64,000 nucleotides of DNA from Aminipila butyrica. Its GTDB lineage: Bacteria; Bacillota; Clostridia; Peptostreptococcales; Anaerovoracaceae. The DNA is taken from contig NZ_CP048649.1 in NCBI RefSeq assembly GCF_010669305.1, positions 2,480,001-2,544,000 on the forward strand. Direction: 5' to 3'. The notes beneath the pieces are model-generated. The model had not been told where the DNA came from. It ran no database searches and worked only from the letters and a program-made list of their open reading frames with translations. Position numbers and translations under genes: made by a program. Shown one piece after another: positions 17,133-26,529 of the stretch; the first letter of the stretch is position 1, and every line of letters begins with the position of its first letter.

Positions 17133-17267
17133 ATTAAATACCTCCTATTAATCCTTAAAGATACCTCTGTGAGGCCCTTTGGCTCTCATGACCTGGCATT
17201 TAAGGTACAGCTGCTTCTGAAATCTAGCAAATATCAGCATTTCATCCATATTTTCTAGATTACAAAT
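17133..17267 (-). promoter_or_regulatory. infC leader region
   Basis: About 135 bp between the zinc-ribbon gene terminator and the infC start. It contains the AGGAGG at 17141-17146 and several short GC-rich inverted segments. I cannot name a leader family or a clear promoter in it. Confidence 0.4.
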
Positions 17268-17293
17268 AAAAGTGGACTATTAAATCCACTTTT
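17268..17293 (-). terminator. Terminator of the zinc-ribbon gene
   Basis: AAAAGTGGA and TCCACTTTT form a 9-bp stem with an 8-nt loop and a following T-rich tail on the minus strand. Confidence 0.8.
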
Positions 17294-17316
17294 ATTGCTT
17301 GAAATAAACATTATTA

Positions 17317-17481
17317 TTAATATCTATTGCCGTTATTTCTCTGTTGTTTTCTTGCTCTTCTGCATTCAGCACATCTTTGTGGTTCGTTATCAAATCCCTT
17401 TTCTTTGTAGAATTCCTGCTCACTTTCAGTAAACGTGAATTCTGTTCCGCAATCTTTACATACAATTGTCTTGTCAGCCAT
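17317..17481 (-). CDS. Small zinc-ribbon protein
   Basis: A 54-residue protein with two CxxC pairs, CKDCG near the N-terminus and CAECR near the C-terminus, matching the small zinc-ribbon family found widely in Clostridia (PF13451-like). The C-terminal tail is basic (RRARKQQRNNGNR), which suggests nucleic-acid contact, but no function is known. The ATG at 17481 follows AAAGGAGG by 8 nt; an earlier in-frame ATG at 17547 precedes this site and is rejected. It has its own promoter and terminator. Confidence 0.8.
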   Translation of the reverse strand: MADKTIVCKDCGTEFTFTESEQEFYKEKGFDNEPQRCAECRRARKQQRNNGNRY

Positions 17482-17606
17482 AACACTAACCTCCTTTGTT
17501 TTATTTGGGCTCTCAAAATCAGAGACATCTCTCTCGAAATAAATCAAAGAAGTGTTGTCAAAAATAAATTAACCCGTTATTGATAATGCTCTTATTTACC
17601 TTTACA

Positions 17607-17635
17607 AGTATAATATAATTAACATTATTAAACAA
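17607..17635 (-). promoter_or_regulatory. Promoter of the zinc-ribbon gene
   Basis: TTGTTT (17630-17635) and TATACT (17607-17612) are 17 bp apart. The 245-bp gap between the zinc-ribbon start and the HAD gene is AT-rich and otherwise empty. Confidence 0.55.
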
Positions 17636-17726
17636 GAGTATTTTAAATTTTTTAATTTTTCTAATTTTAAATAGAAGTAGTCCTAACGTTATCCGCGTTG
17701 TCTCCTTAAGTTATGTAATCTTTTCT

Positions 17727-18554
17727 TCAGCCCTTTCCCAAAGCAAATTTCCTGATGGCTTCTGCCACCCCGTCCTGATCATTGGTACCAGTTATATAGC
17801 CTGCCCGCTGCTTCACCGCCTCTTCGGCATTGCCCATAGCCACAGCCAAGCCAGCTACCTCCAGCATTGCCTCGTCGTTGTGACTGTCTCCGCAGGCCAT
17901 CATCTGGTTTATGTGAATCCCCAGCCTTTCACACAGCGCTTTCAGGGCAGATGCCTTGCTGGTGGTAGCTCCTCCAATCTCAATATTCCGCTGGGAAGAG
18001 CTGGTGACCGTTATGTCTCTCAGTTTCAAAAGCTTTTCCCGCATGTGGCGCCTCTCTTGCAAATCCGTAAAATTAATATTTATATTCTCCACAAGATTTT
18101 TGTTCCTAATCATCATATCCATGACCCCTACATGGGGCTTTCTGGTTCGCCGCACGTAGCTCATATGGCTGTCGGAAAGGCCTACCTTCTCCAGATTCTC
18201 AAAAATATGCTGTTCCACGTAAGCGCGGCCCCGAATAAAGACCTCAATCATGAATTTTTCTTGACTTAAAACTCGGTGTACCTGTTCCAGCGCCAAGGCA
18301 TCAATGTAATTTTCATAAACCAGCACATCTCGTTGCAATTCAGTGATAGCAGCTCCATTGGAGGTGATAACGTACTCCACTCCAGGCAGGTCCGCTACCT
18401 CCTCTGGAAGAGAGCACCGGGCCCGGCCTGTAGCGATAACAACATGAATGCCCTGGTTTGCTGCCTGTACCAGTGTTTCTCTGGTGACCGTTGTCAGCTT
18501 TCCTTGACTGTTCAAGGTCGTGCCGTCTAAATCCAATGCAATCAGCTTAATCAT
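17727..18554 (-). CDS. Cof-type HAD family hydrolase
   Basis: A 275-residue haloacid-dehalogenase superfamily phosphatase of the Cof/YidA type. Motif I is LDLDGTTLNSQGK with the nucleophilic aspartate, motif II ATGR, the conserved lysine is in TTSKASALKALCE, and motif IV GDSHNDEAM. A C2-type cap domain lies between motifs II and III. Members dephosphorylate sugar phosphates or flavin and pyridoxal phosphates; the substrate cannot be told. The start ATG lies two bases after the stop of the metallo-hydrolase gene, so they are co-transcribed. Confidence 0.9.
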   Translation of the reverse strand: MIKLIALDLDGTTLNSQGKLTTVTRETLVQAANQGIHVVIATGRARCSLPEEVADLPGVEYVITSNGAAITELQRDVLVYENYIDALALEQVHRVLSQEKFMIEVFIRGRAYVEQHIFENLEKVGLSDSHMSYVRRTRKPHVGVMDMMIRNKNLVENININFTDLQERRHMREKLLKLRDITVTSSSQRNIEIGGATTSKASALKALCERLGIHINQMMACGDSHNDEAMLEVAGLAVAMGNAEEAVKQRAGYITGTNDQDGVAEAIRKFALGKG

Positions 18555-18556
18555 CT

Positions 18557-19150
18557 TTACTCCCCTACTATTGCTAAAAATTCCTGGTTGTACCGTCGGA
18601 CAAACTTCATGTTACATGAATCCCCATGTCCAGGATAAATGGTAATATCATTTTCCCACTTGTCAATAATCTCCCGAATAGAGTTTTCCATCTTTTCCGG
18701 GGAGCCATCCTTTAAATCGGTTCGTCCTAAATCCACATTGAAAATCGTGTCTCCTGTAAAGACCAGCTTGCTCTTTTGGGCATAGAAGCAAACCCCGCCC
18801 TCTGTATGGCCAGGGGTATGGATAACCCGCAGTTCTTCTTCATCCAAATCTAGTATCATACCGTCTTCCATAATCACATCTACCGTTCCCTTGTACATAC
18901 CCAGGTCCCCCCAGTGCATGTATACGGGGCAGTCCGTCAGTTCCCGCAGTCGCGCCACGGCTCCGGTATGGTCATAATGGTGGTGAGTCAGCAAAATGCC
19001 TTTGATGGACAGTTTCAATTCCTTCATCTGCTTGACAAACTTTTCTGCATTATAGCCGGGATCTATAACAAAGCAGCTGCCGCCGCTCTTTTGAAAGATA
19101 ATATAGCCATTGCTCTCTAAATTGCCGCCGACAATTCGTTTCATTTTCAT
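18557..19150 (-). CDS. Metallo-beta-lactamase fold hydrolase (glyoxalase II-like)
   Basis: A 197-residue metallohydrolase. The metal-binding motif THHHYDHTG, then HTPGHTEGG, GDTIFNVDLGRTD and YPGHGD supply all expected ligands. It resembles the short glyoxalase II/YcbL group, which hydrolyses thioesters such as S-lactoyl thiols; the true substrate is unknown. I start it at the ATG at 19150 behind AGAGG. It lies just ahead of the HAD phosphatase and diverges from the trk operon. Confidence 0.88.
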   Translation of the reverse strand: MKMKRIVGGNLESNGYIIFQKSGGSCFVIDPGYNAEKFVKQMKELKLSIKGILLTHHHYDHTGAVARLRELTDCPVYMHWGDLGMYKGTVDVIMEDGMILDLDEEELRVIHTPGHTEGGVCFYAQKSKLVFTGDTIFNVDLGRTDLKDGSPEKMENSIREIIDKWENDITIYPGHGDSCNMKFVRRYNQEFLAIVGE

Positions 19151-19230
19151 ACTTATACCTCTTCCTATACATATTAATACTGGAATCACTCTTTATTCTA
19201 GACTATTTTCAAATATCTTGCAAATAAATG

Positions 19231-19258
19231 TTGCCAAAACTGCTGGAAGTGATACAAT
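19231..19258 (+). promoter_or_regulatory. Promoter of the trk operon
   Basis: TTGCCA (19231-19236) and TACAAT (19253-19258) are 16 bp apart, about 90 bp before trkA. The leader contains a small GCTTG/CAAGC hairpin. Confidence 0.6.
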
Positions 19259-19349
19259 AGTTCTTACTACTGTGGAGGCAGTAGCATTTTAAGTGCCTTC
19301 ACGGGCTTGGACGAGCAAGCCGCAAAAAACGAGTAAAAGAGGAAATCAC

Positions 19350-20720
19350 ATGAAGATAGCTATCGCGGGAGCCGGAAAGCTGGGATTAAAAATTGCAGAA
19401 TCTCTGCTGGGGGGCAACCATTCCATCACCATCATCGACAAGGATGAAGAGGTCACCAACAAATTAAACAGTCATATGGATATCCTGACAGTCACGGCTA
19501 ACGTGAAGCAGATCAGTATTTTACAGGAATTAAATATCCATACTTATGACTATTTTCTTGCCGCCACTGATCGGGATGAAAAAAATATTGTGGTGGCTAG
19601 CTTTGCTAAAAAGCTGGGCTGTCCCAAGGTCATTGCCCGTGTCCGGGACCCGGAACACATGAACCAGTTGGACTTCATCAAGGAAACGATGGATATTGAC
19701 TACATAGTCAACCCCGATTTAGCCATTACCGTGGAAATTTACAAATATCTGGTGGAAAAATATACACTGGGTAACGGGATTTTTTCCAGCGGCAAGGCAT
19801 CTCTTTTGGAATTTCCAGTAAAGAAGATGCCACAGTTGATCGGCGCTACCATGGCCGAAATGAGCGAAATTTTTCCTGGCATGCTGCTGGTGGCCGTTTC
19901 CAGAAGCGGGAAAGTAATTATTCCCCATGGCAAAACTTCTATTGAAAAAGGCGATGGCCTGTACATCATTGGTGAGCGTCAACCCATCCAGAAACTGGCT
20001 TCTAAGGTTCATGAAAAGGGCAAGTACACGAACCTGCAAAAGGTGATGATTATCGGCGGCGGAAAAACTGGACTATACCTGGCAAAAAAACTGTCGGATT
20101 TTGGCATAAGCGTAAAGATTATTGAACGCAACAAGGCCCGCTGTCATTATCTGTCTACCCATCTGGACGATGTAATGATTCTTCACGGAGACGCCACCGA
20201 CATCAACCTCCTGGAGGAGGAAAATCTAGACGACATGGACGCCGTAGTAACAGCCACCGGTTTTGACGAAGAAAACCTTCTGTTGGCCCTCATGGCTAAA
20301 CAGCACAATATCGAGGATGTCATCGCCAAAGTCAGCCGGGAAAGTTATGTGAGCCTCATCGAAAAGATGGGTATCGACATGGCCCTCAATCCTTTAGATA
20401 TTACAGCTGCCAGCATCCTGCGATTTATTCAGGGATCCAAACGGGTTCTCTCCTCTCAGCTGATACAGGGCCAGGCGGAGGTTATGGAAATCATCGCAGT
20501 GAAGCCTATGCCGCTGGTGGGTGTGCCTCTGAAAAACTTGAAGCTGCCGGAAGGAGTCATCGTGGCGGCCATCCATCGAGGTATTCAGGTAATCATTCCT
20601 GACGGAGAAACCAAAATTCAAGAAGATGATAAAGTAATCATTCTCTGCCTCCTATCGGAACTAACCGATTTGGAGAAGTTCTTAAGCAATCATAAAATAG
20701 GGTTTTTAGGCAGGAGATAA
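19350..20720 (+). CDS. trkA: Trk potassium uptake regulator TrkA
   Basis: A 456-residue cytoplasmic protein with two repeats of an NAD-binding RCK domain each followed by an RCK_C domain. The first nucleotide loop is IAGAGKLGLKIAESL, the second IIGGGKTGLYLAKKL near residue 230. TrkA gates the TrkH potassium channel in response to nucleotides. The ATG at 19350 follows AGAGGAAA; 19 upstream in-frame codons have no family match. trkH begins six bases downstream. Confidence 0.95.
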   Translation: MKIAIAGAGKLGLKIAESLLGGNHSITIIDKDEEVTNKLNSHMDILTVTANVKQISILQELNIHTYDYFLAATDRDEKNIVVASFAKKLGCPKVIARVRDPEHMNQLDFIKETMDIDYIVNPDLAITVEIYKYLVEKYTLGNGIFSSGKASLLEFPVKKMPQLIGATMAEMSEIFPGMLLVAVSRSGKVIIPHGKTSIEKGDGLYIIGERQPIQKLASKVHEKGKYTNLQKVMIIGGGKTGLYLAKKLSDFGISVKIIERNKARCHYLSTHLDDVMILHGDATDINLLEEENLDDMDAVVTATGFDEENLLLALMAKQHNIEDVIAKVSRESYVSLIEKMGIDMALNPLDITAASILRFIQGSKRVLSSQLIQGQAEVMEIIAVKPMPLVGVPLKNLKLPEGVIVAAIHRGIQVIIPDGETKIQEDDKVIILCLLSELTDLEKFLSNHKIGFLGRR

Positions 20721-20726
20721 TAGGTC

Positions 20727-22196
20727 ATGAATTTAAATCGGAAAGCATTTGTCAGAGCCTTGGGAGTCCTCATGATGGTCATGGGAGCCACCATGCTCCT
20801 GCCCTTGGCGGTCTCCATCCTCTATGGCGAGGGGAAGGTCGCGCTGGCTTTCGCTGGCACGATCATACCAGTGTCTGCCTTTGGCTTCCTATTATATTAT
20901 GTCGTCGTTCCCGGCCACACGTCACTGACCGCCCGAGATGGCTATTTGACGGTGTCCATCTGTTGGATTTTAGCTTCCTTTATCAGTGCCATTCCCTTTG
21001 TGCTATCTGGTGCAGTTTCCAACATCTTCGACGCCTTTTTTGAGTGCTCCTCCAGTTTAACCACCACAGGAGCCACTTCCATAGCGGATGTAGAGAGTCT
21101 GCCTCACGGCATACTTTTTTGGCGTGCCTTCACCAACTGGCTGGGAGGTATGGGAATCCTCATCTTTGCTGCCGCTGTTCTGCCATCTCTGGGCATCGGA
21201 GCAAATATCCTGGCTGCCACAGAGGCCCCCGGCCCAACTATGGACAAGATAACGCCTAAGATTTCTGACACAGCTAAAAATCTGTACAAAATTTACACCA
21301 TCTTCACCGTGTCAGAAATCATTCTTTTAATGGCAGCAGGGATGGACCTGTTTGATGCCTCCACCCACACCTTCGGCTCCGTGGGAACCGGGGGTTTTTC
21401 CAACTACAACAACAGCATCGCCCACTTCAACAGTATGCCTATTGAAATGATTATAACGGCTTACATGCTGCTATCGGGGGTAAATCTGAACTTATATTTC
21501 TATTCCTTTAAAAGGCGCGGTGGCATCCGCAACTTATTGGCCGACGAGGAATTTAAGTGGTATATCATTATCATCGCCACGGTGTCCGGCCTAATCAGCT
21601 TGAATCTGTGGCTGACCCATACCTATGAAAATTGGGGGCAGTCCTTCCGCTTCTCCATCTTTCAAACGGTGTCCATCCTCACCACTACCGGCTCTGTATC
21701 GGCTAATTACGATTTGTGGCCGACCTTCAGTAAAATGCTGATTTTTACCCTTATGTTTATTGGCGGCTGCTCGGCCTCCACGGCAGGAGGACTGAAGGTC
21801 ATCCGCTTTCTGGTGGTCTTTAAGCTGATCAAGCGGAGCATTCAAGTACGGCTGCATCCCAACGCCATCATCTCCATTAAAATTAACGATAAGAACTTGA
21901 GCATCGACACGGTATCAGAAATTACCAGCCTCATGTTCCTCCACATCCTGGTGGTCACAGGGGCAACCCTGCTCATCAGCATCAACGGGTATGACATGGT
22001 CACCAACCTAAGTGCCGTCCTGACTTGTATCGGCAATATCGGCCCTGGCTTCAATCTGGTGGGTCCTGCTCTGAATTTCAGCATTTTCTCTAATACAGAT
22101 AAATTGCTGCTTTCCTTTGTTATGTTGGCAGGTCGCTTGGAGCTGTACGCTTTTATCGTCCTCTTTCTGCCTCGATTCTGGCAGCAGAATAAATAA
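20727..22196 (+). CDS. trkH: Potassium transporter TrkH, first copy
   Basis: A 489-residue membrane protein with roughly ten membrane segments and four pore-loop repeats. SSSLTTTGATS and TFGSVGTGGFSNYN are the first two selectivity-filter regions, ILTTTGSVSANY the third and LTCIGNIGPGFNLVG the fourth. It imports potassium (or sodium in some relatives) with TrkA as the gating ring. It sits between trkA and a second trkH, all in the same direction with gaps of 6 and 19 bp. Confidence 0.94.
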   Translation: MNLNRKAFVRALGVLMMVMGATMLLPLAVSILYGEGKVALAFAGTIIPVSAFGFLLYYVVVPGHTSLTARDGYLTVSICWILASFISAIPFVLSGAVSNIFDAFFECSSSLTTTGATSIADVESLPHGILFWRAFTNWLGGMGILIFAAAVLPSLGIGANILAATEAPGPTMDKITPKISDTAKNLYKIYTIFTVSEIILLMAAGMDLFDASTHTFGSVGTGGFSNYNNSIAHFNSMPIEMIITAYMLLSGVNLNLYFYSFKRRGGIRNLLADEEFKWYIIIIATVSGLISLNLWLTHTYENWGQSFRFSIFQTVSILTTTGSVSANYDLWPTFSKMLIFTLMFIGGCSASTAGGLKVIRFLVVFKLIKRSIQVRLHPNAIISIKINDKNLSIDTVSEITSLMFLHILVVTGATLLISINGYDMVTNLSAVLTCIGNIGPGFNLVGPALNFSIFSNTDKLLLSFVMLAGRLELYAFIVLFLPRFWQQNK

Positions 22197-22215
22197 ATGA
22201 ACAGAAGGGTATTCT

Positions 22216-23682
22216 ATGTCTTTTAATTACCGCGTTATTTTTAAATTTGTCAGCTTAATCCCCTTGATTATGGGGCTGGCGATGATTTTGCCCGCCGGAG
22301 CAGGTGCCTTTTATGGTGAATGGCCGGAGTGCCAGGTTTTCAGTTTCTTGGCCCTTTTTTCCCTTCTCTTGGGCTCAGGGCTCTTCTACTTTTTCAGGCC
22401 GCGTTCTGGGTCCTTGCACTTGCGGGATGGGTATTTGATTGTGTGCCTGTGCGGGCTGATAGCCTTTGCTTTTGGTGCAGCGCCTTATCTGCTCACCGGC
22501 CAAACGGCTTCCTTTATTGACAGTTTTTTTGAGTCCGTATCTACTTTGACCACCACAGGCTCTACGGTGTTTCATCTAGATGACCTTCCTCGTAGTTTGC
22601 TGTTGTGGCGGGGAATTTGCAGCTGGCTGGGCGGCATCTCCATTTTGGTCTTGTGCATCGCCATTCTCCCCTCCTTTGGCATGGAAGGCAAGTCGCTGGC
22701 TCAGGCAGAAGTGCCCGGGCAGATTTTAGGACGCAGCATCAGCAGAACAGCGGATTCTGCCAAGTACCTGTACATTTTATACATTGCTTTTACGGCAGCA
22801 GAATGGCTGCTGCTGGCTCTTGGGCCGATGGACATCTTCGATGCCCTCATCAATACCATGAGCAGCATCAGCACCAGCAGCCTGGGTTGGACCCGCCATT
22901 CCTTCGCCCAATACGACGACCTGTATACCGAGGCCATCGTCGCCGTTTTTACCCTGCTGGCTTCGGTAAATTTTGCGCTGTACTTTCTGCTGATTCATCG
23001 AAACTGGAAGGCTGTTTTGAACAATATTGAGCTGCGGGCTTTTTTCCTTATCATCCTGCTCAGTTCCTTGCTGGTATCCCTAAACTTATATCTGACCCAC
23101 AGCCACAATCTAGTGAATTCAATCCGTTATGGTATTTTCCAGGTGATTTCTATGGCCACCACCTCGGGCTTTTCCATCGCTAGCCAAGAAAATTGGCCAG
23201 CTCTTAGCCTGGGGATTCTCTCTGTGCTCATGCTTATGGGCAGCTGCTCTTTTTCTACTGGAAGCGGAATCCGGGTTATTCGAATTTTGGTCCTTTGTAA
23301 ACTCGTAGCCAGAGGTTTTACCCGGCGAATTCATCCTCGCTCCGTCGTGGCGGTAAAAATTGGCCCGCGATCGATTTCTGCCCTGCGCGTATCCTATATC
23401 ACGGTATTTGTTCTCCTGTATTTTATCCTGATTGTGTTCGGCAGTATTCTGCTATCTCTGCAAAATCTGGATATGCTCACGACCCTATCCACTTCCCTCT
23501 CTATGATTTCCAACGTGGGAATTGGTTTTGGGGAAGCCGCCAGTGGGAATTTCAGTATTTACTGTGCCCCTCTAAAGCTGGTGCTGTGCTTCCTGATGAT
23601 TGTCGGCCGCTTGGAATTATTTACTGTTATCACCTTATTTATGCCGTCCTTCTGGAGTCCGGACAAATACAAGAATAATTGA
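22216..23682 (+). CDS. trkH: Potassium transporter TrkH, second copy
   Basis: A 488-residue paralogue of the preceding gene with the same membrane layout. Its pore loops are SVSTLTTTGSTVF, NTMSSISTSSLGW, SMATTSGFSIAS and SMISNVGIGFGEA. In the second loop the central glycine of the selectivity filter (TGG in copy 1) is replaced by serine-rich STSS, so ion selectivity may differ. Both copies probably share the single TrkA. The gene ends in TGA and is followed by a terminator. Confidence 0.92.
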   Translation: MSFNYRVIFKFVSLIPLIMGLAMILPAGAGAFYGEWPECQVFSFLALFSLLLGSGLFYFFRPRSGSLHLRDGYLIVCLCGLIAFAFGAAPYLLTGQTASFIDSFFESVSTLTTTGSTVFHLDDLPRSLLLWRGICSWLGGISILVLCIAILPSFGMEGKSLAQAEVPGQILGRSISRTADSAKYLYILYIAFTAAEWLLLALGPMDIFDALINTMSSISTSSLGWTRHSFAQYDDLYTEAIVAVFTLLASVNFALYFLLIHRNWKAVLNNIELRAFFLIILLSSLLVSLNLYLTHSHNLVNSIRYGIFQVISMATTSGFSIASQENWPALSLGILSVLMLMGSCSFSTGSGIRVIRILVLCKLVARGFTRRIHPRSVVAVKIGPRSISALRVSYITVFVLLYFILIVFGSILLSLQNLDMLTTLSTSLSMISNVGIGFGEAASGNFSIYCAPLKLVLCFLMIVGRLELFTVITLFMPSFWSPDKYKNN

Positions 23683-23696
23683 GAATAAAAACCCAC

Positions 23697-23731
23697 AAAA
23701 AAAGCAAACTATCAAAAGAGTTTGCTTTTTT
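23697..23731 (+). terminator. Terminator of the trk operon
   Basis: AAAAGCAAACT and AGTTTGCTTTT form an 11-bp stem with an 8-nt loop and a T run. Confidence 0.85.
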
Positions 23732-23806
23732 GTTTTAAGTTTTTTCCCTGTGCACAAAACAACAGGAAGCAAAAGCTTAAAACATGCCTTGAAAGGAGTT
23801 TTTATT

Positions 23807-24229
23807 ATGCTAGTAAAAGACATCATGACTTCTTGCGTCAGCTGTGTCCGTCCTGACAGCCCCCTCTCTCAGGTGGCAAAACAAATGAAGCAAGAAAACA
23901 TTGGTTCTATCCCTGTATGCAGCGATTCTGGCAAAGTGATGGGTATTATCACGGATCGGGACATTGTTCTTCGAGCTGTAGCTCAGGGTCAGCAAGACCT
24001 GAAAGCTCAGGATATTATGACCCAGAGTATTACTTGTGCCTCTCCCAGCATGAATACCCACGATGCAGCCATGCTTCTATCTAAGCATCAGATTCGCCGA
24101 CTACCCGTAGTATCCAGCGATCGGCTGGTAGGCATCGTCTCCCTTGGCGATATTGCCCAGAAAACTATTTTAGTAGATGAAGCAGGGGATGCCCTCTCCG
24201 CTATTTCAAAACCAAACGGCTTGAGTTAA
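23807..24229 (+). CDS. CBS-domain pair protein
   Basis: A 140-residue protein made of two CBS domains (about 1-60 and 68-125). VKDIMT opens the first and GSIPVCSDSGKVMGIITDRDI is its second half; AQDIMTQSI and RRLPVVSSDRLVGIVSLGDIA form the second. Such stand-alone pairs bind adenine nucleotides and act as energy sensors; no partner is evident. The ATG follows GAAAGGAG. A hairpin overlaps the stop codon. Confidence 0.9.
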   Translation: MLVKDIMTSCVSCVRPDSPLSQVAKQMKQENIGSIPVCSDSGKVMGIITDRDIVLRAVAQGQQDLKAQDIMTQSITCASPSMNTHDAAMLLSKHQIRRLPVVSSDRLVGIVSLGDIAQKTILVDEAGDALSAISKPNGLS

Positions 24230-24245
24230 ACTCAAGCCGTTTTTT
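24214..24245 (+). terminator. Terminator of the CBS gene
   Basis: AAACGGCTTGAG and CTCAAGCCGTTT form a 12-bp stem followed by a T run. The stop codon TAA lies in the loop. Confidence 0.85.
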
Positions 24246-24297
24246 AGATCATTTCTCATTTGACAGCCTCCTCATTTCAAAACCGAAATCAGAAGTC

Positions 24298-26406
24298 CTA
24301 TTTCGCACCAGTTTTCTTTTTTGCTTTTGTCTCTTCCTCTGCTACGATAAAATCAATTTCTTTATCATTGACCTCCGCTCTAGCGACCTGAATCCGCACC
24401 TTATCCCCTAAAGTATAAATTTTGTGAGTTCGTTGGCCTATGAGCCGGTATTTTGTCTGTTCATAGTCGTAATAGTCGTCTTTCAGGCTTTCCACCCGCA
24501 CCAAGCCTTCAATGGTGTTAGTCAGCTCTACATAAAAGCCAAAGTTTGTCACCCCGCTGATGACGCCTTCAAAAGATTCACCGATATGGTAAGACATATA
24601 TTCTGTCTTTTTCAGTTTTTCTACTTCTCGCTCCAGCTCTTGAGCATGTCGTTCTGCTTTAGAAGAAAGCTCTGCCGCTTCTTCCGTCTTCTTCTTCAGC
24701 TGCCGATTGCGCTTCTCCCCGATACCTGCACCGATGGCTTCTTTGATAATCCGATGAATAATTAGATCCGGATACCTTCGGATCGGTGAGGTGAAGTGAC
24801 AATAAAATTTTACGCCCAAGCCAAAATGTCCATCGCAAGAAACATCATAAAAGGCCTTTTTCATCGACCGAAGCATAACGGTATTGACAACGGTCTCATA
24901 GGATTGGCCTTTGACTTCCTTAAGCATATCACTAAGCACCCTCGGGTGGACATTTTCTGTACTGCCATGGAGTGTTAACCCAAAACCCCGCACAAAGTTT
25001 TTAAATTCGTCCATTCGATCCATCGCTGGTTTTTCGTGAACTCGATATACAAAAGGGAGTTCCAGCCAGTAAAAATGCTCTGCCACCGTCTCGTTGGCAA
25101 TAAGCATGAATTCTTCAATCATCCGATTAGCAATCCGGCGTTCTGCTGTCTCTACCGTCACCGGAATCCCTGCTTCATCTAGCGTGATGTACGCTTCATC
25201 AAAATCGAAGTCCAGACTCCCCCGAAGATCCCGCCTCTTATGAAGAATATCTGCCAGTTCTTTCATATGGAGAATATCCTTGTAAATATCATCGTACTTG
25301 GAGATTAAGTCCACCGCATTTCGCTCCAGCATGTCTGATACGTCGTCGTAAACCATCCGATGAGCGGAATGAATAACGCTTTCAAAGATCTGATGACGTA
25401 CCACCTGTCCGGTGCTGTCGATTTCCATAGAAACAGACAAGGTCAGTCGATCCACGTCCGGGTTTAAGCTGCAAATACCGTTAGAGAGGGCCTTTGGCAG
25501 CATCGGGATGACCTGGTCCACCAGATAAACGCTGGTACCTCTTTTTAGCGCCTCTTTGTCCATCGCCCCCCCTTCAGCCACATAATGGCTTACATCGGCA
25601 ATATGAACGCCCAGCAGGTAATTACCTCCCGGCAGCTGCTCGATAGAGACGGCGTCATCCAAATCCTTGGCATCCGGTCCATCTATGGTAATAATATTCT
25701 TTTCTCGAAGATCCACGCGACCTTTTAGCTCTTCTGGCGCAATCGGCGTAAAATCTGCTTCTTTCTGCTCCTTCAGCCTAGATACAGCCTTAGCTTCTGC
25801 ATTAACCCGGCTAGGAAAGGTCTGAAAAAGATTGTATTGGCGAATCATTCCCTTGATGTCACCGCCAGGTTCACCTTTTTTGCTGATAATCTCTGAAATC
25901 CGACCCTCGGCCCGATTCCCTTCCTCTGGGTACTTGGTGATCTGCACCACCACCCGGTCGCCATTCTCGGCATTTTTCCAATCACTTTTTTTCACAAAAA
26001 CATCTTCGTTATTAAAGTGCTTATCATCAGGCACTACAAAGCCGAACCGCTTATTCTTTTCAAAGACACCTACGATTTCCGTCACTCCATGGGTGAGAAT
26101 CTGCTGAATGATGCCTTCCCTGGAACGATTGGTCTCTTCTTTAGGAATCAGCAACACAGATACCAAGTCCCCATTCATGGCACCGTTTAGATTTTTTCCA
26201 GCAATAAAAATATCTTGCCGTTCCCCATCCTCTGGAACCTGTTCAGTCCCTTCTTCTGGGGTGACAAAACCGAAGCCTTTTTTGTGCCTCGAAAGAATGC
26301 CTTGGACTAATTCTGCGTCCTTTGCGGCCTTATTTTTCTTTTTTATAAACGGCACCCCCTGTTTGGGACCGTCTTTTTTCTTCTTTTTCGCTATTATTTT
26401 ACTCAT
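24298..26406 (-). CDS. rnr: Ribonuclease R
   Basis: A 702-residue 3'-to-5' exoribonuclease. The order is a helix-rich N-terminus, two cold-shock domains (about 45-200), the RNB catalytic domain with TIDGPDAKDLDDAVSIE holding the metal-binding aspartates, and an S1 domain (FEGVISGVTNFGFYVEL) near residue 635. The tail is lysine-rich, as usual. It degrades structured RNA. The ATG at 26406 gives the family-like MSKIIAKKKKK start; a TTG at 26424 is an alternative. The stop is TAG with TGA two codons later. smpB and secG, frequent neighbours, are not adjacent. Confidence 0.95.
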   Translation of the reverse strand: MSKIIAKKKKKDGPKQGVPFIKKKNKAAKDAELVQGILSRHKKGFGFVTPEEGTEQVPEDGERQDIFIAGKNLNGAMNGDLVSVLLIPKEETNRSREGIIQQILTHGVTEIVGVFEKNKRFGFVVPDDKHFNNEDVFVKKSDWKNAENGDRVVVQITKYPEEGNRAEGRISEIISKKGEPGGDIKGMIRQYNLFQTFPSRVNAEAKAVSRLKEQKEADFTPIAPEELKGRVDLREKNIITIDGPDAKDLDDAVSIEQLPGGNYLLGVHIADVSHYVAEGGAMDKEALKRGTSVYLVDQVIPMLPKALSNGICSLNPDVDRLTLSVSMEIDSTGQVVRHQIFESVIHSAHRMVYDDVSDMLERNAVDLISKYDDIYKDILHMKELADILHKRRDLRGSLDFDFDEAYITLDEAGIPVTVETAERRIANRMIEEFMLIANETVAEHFYWLELPFVYRVHEKPAMDRMDEFKNFVRGFGLTLHGSTENVHPRVLSDMLKEVKGQSYETVVNTVMLRSMKKAFYDVSCDGHFGLGVKFYCHFTSPIRRYPDLIIHRIIKEAIGAGIGEKRNRQLKKKTEEAAELSSKAERHAQELEREVEKLKKTEYMSYHIGESFEGVISGVTNFGFYVELTNTIEGLVRVESLKDDYYDYEQTKYRLIGQRTHKIYTLGDKVRIQVARAEVNDKEIDFIVAEEETKAKKKTGAK

Positions 26407-26492
26407 AACTTCAGTATACCACAATTCTCCAGAATATGTTCTTATTATTCACGGGAATTTTTCTGTCATCAGCCATTTTTCATAGAAAACAT

Positions 26493-26516
26493 AAAGGATG
26501 GCAAACGCCACCCTTT
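26493..26516 (-). terminator. Terminator of the lipoprotein gene
   Basis: AAAGGGTGGC and GCCATCCTTT on the minus strand form a 10-bp stem (one G-U) with a GTTT loop. Confidence 0.7.
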
Positions 26517-26529
26517 ACGCTTCTCTTCT

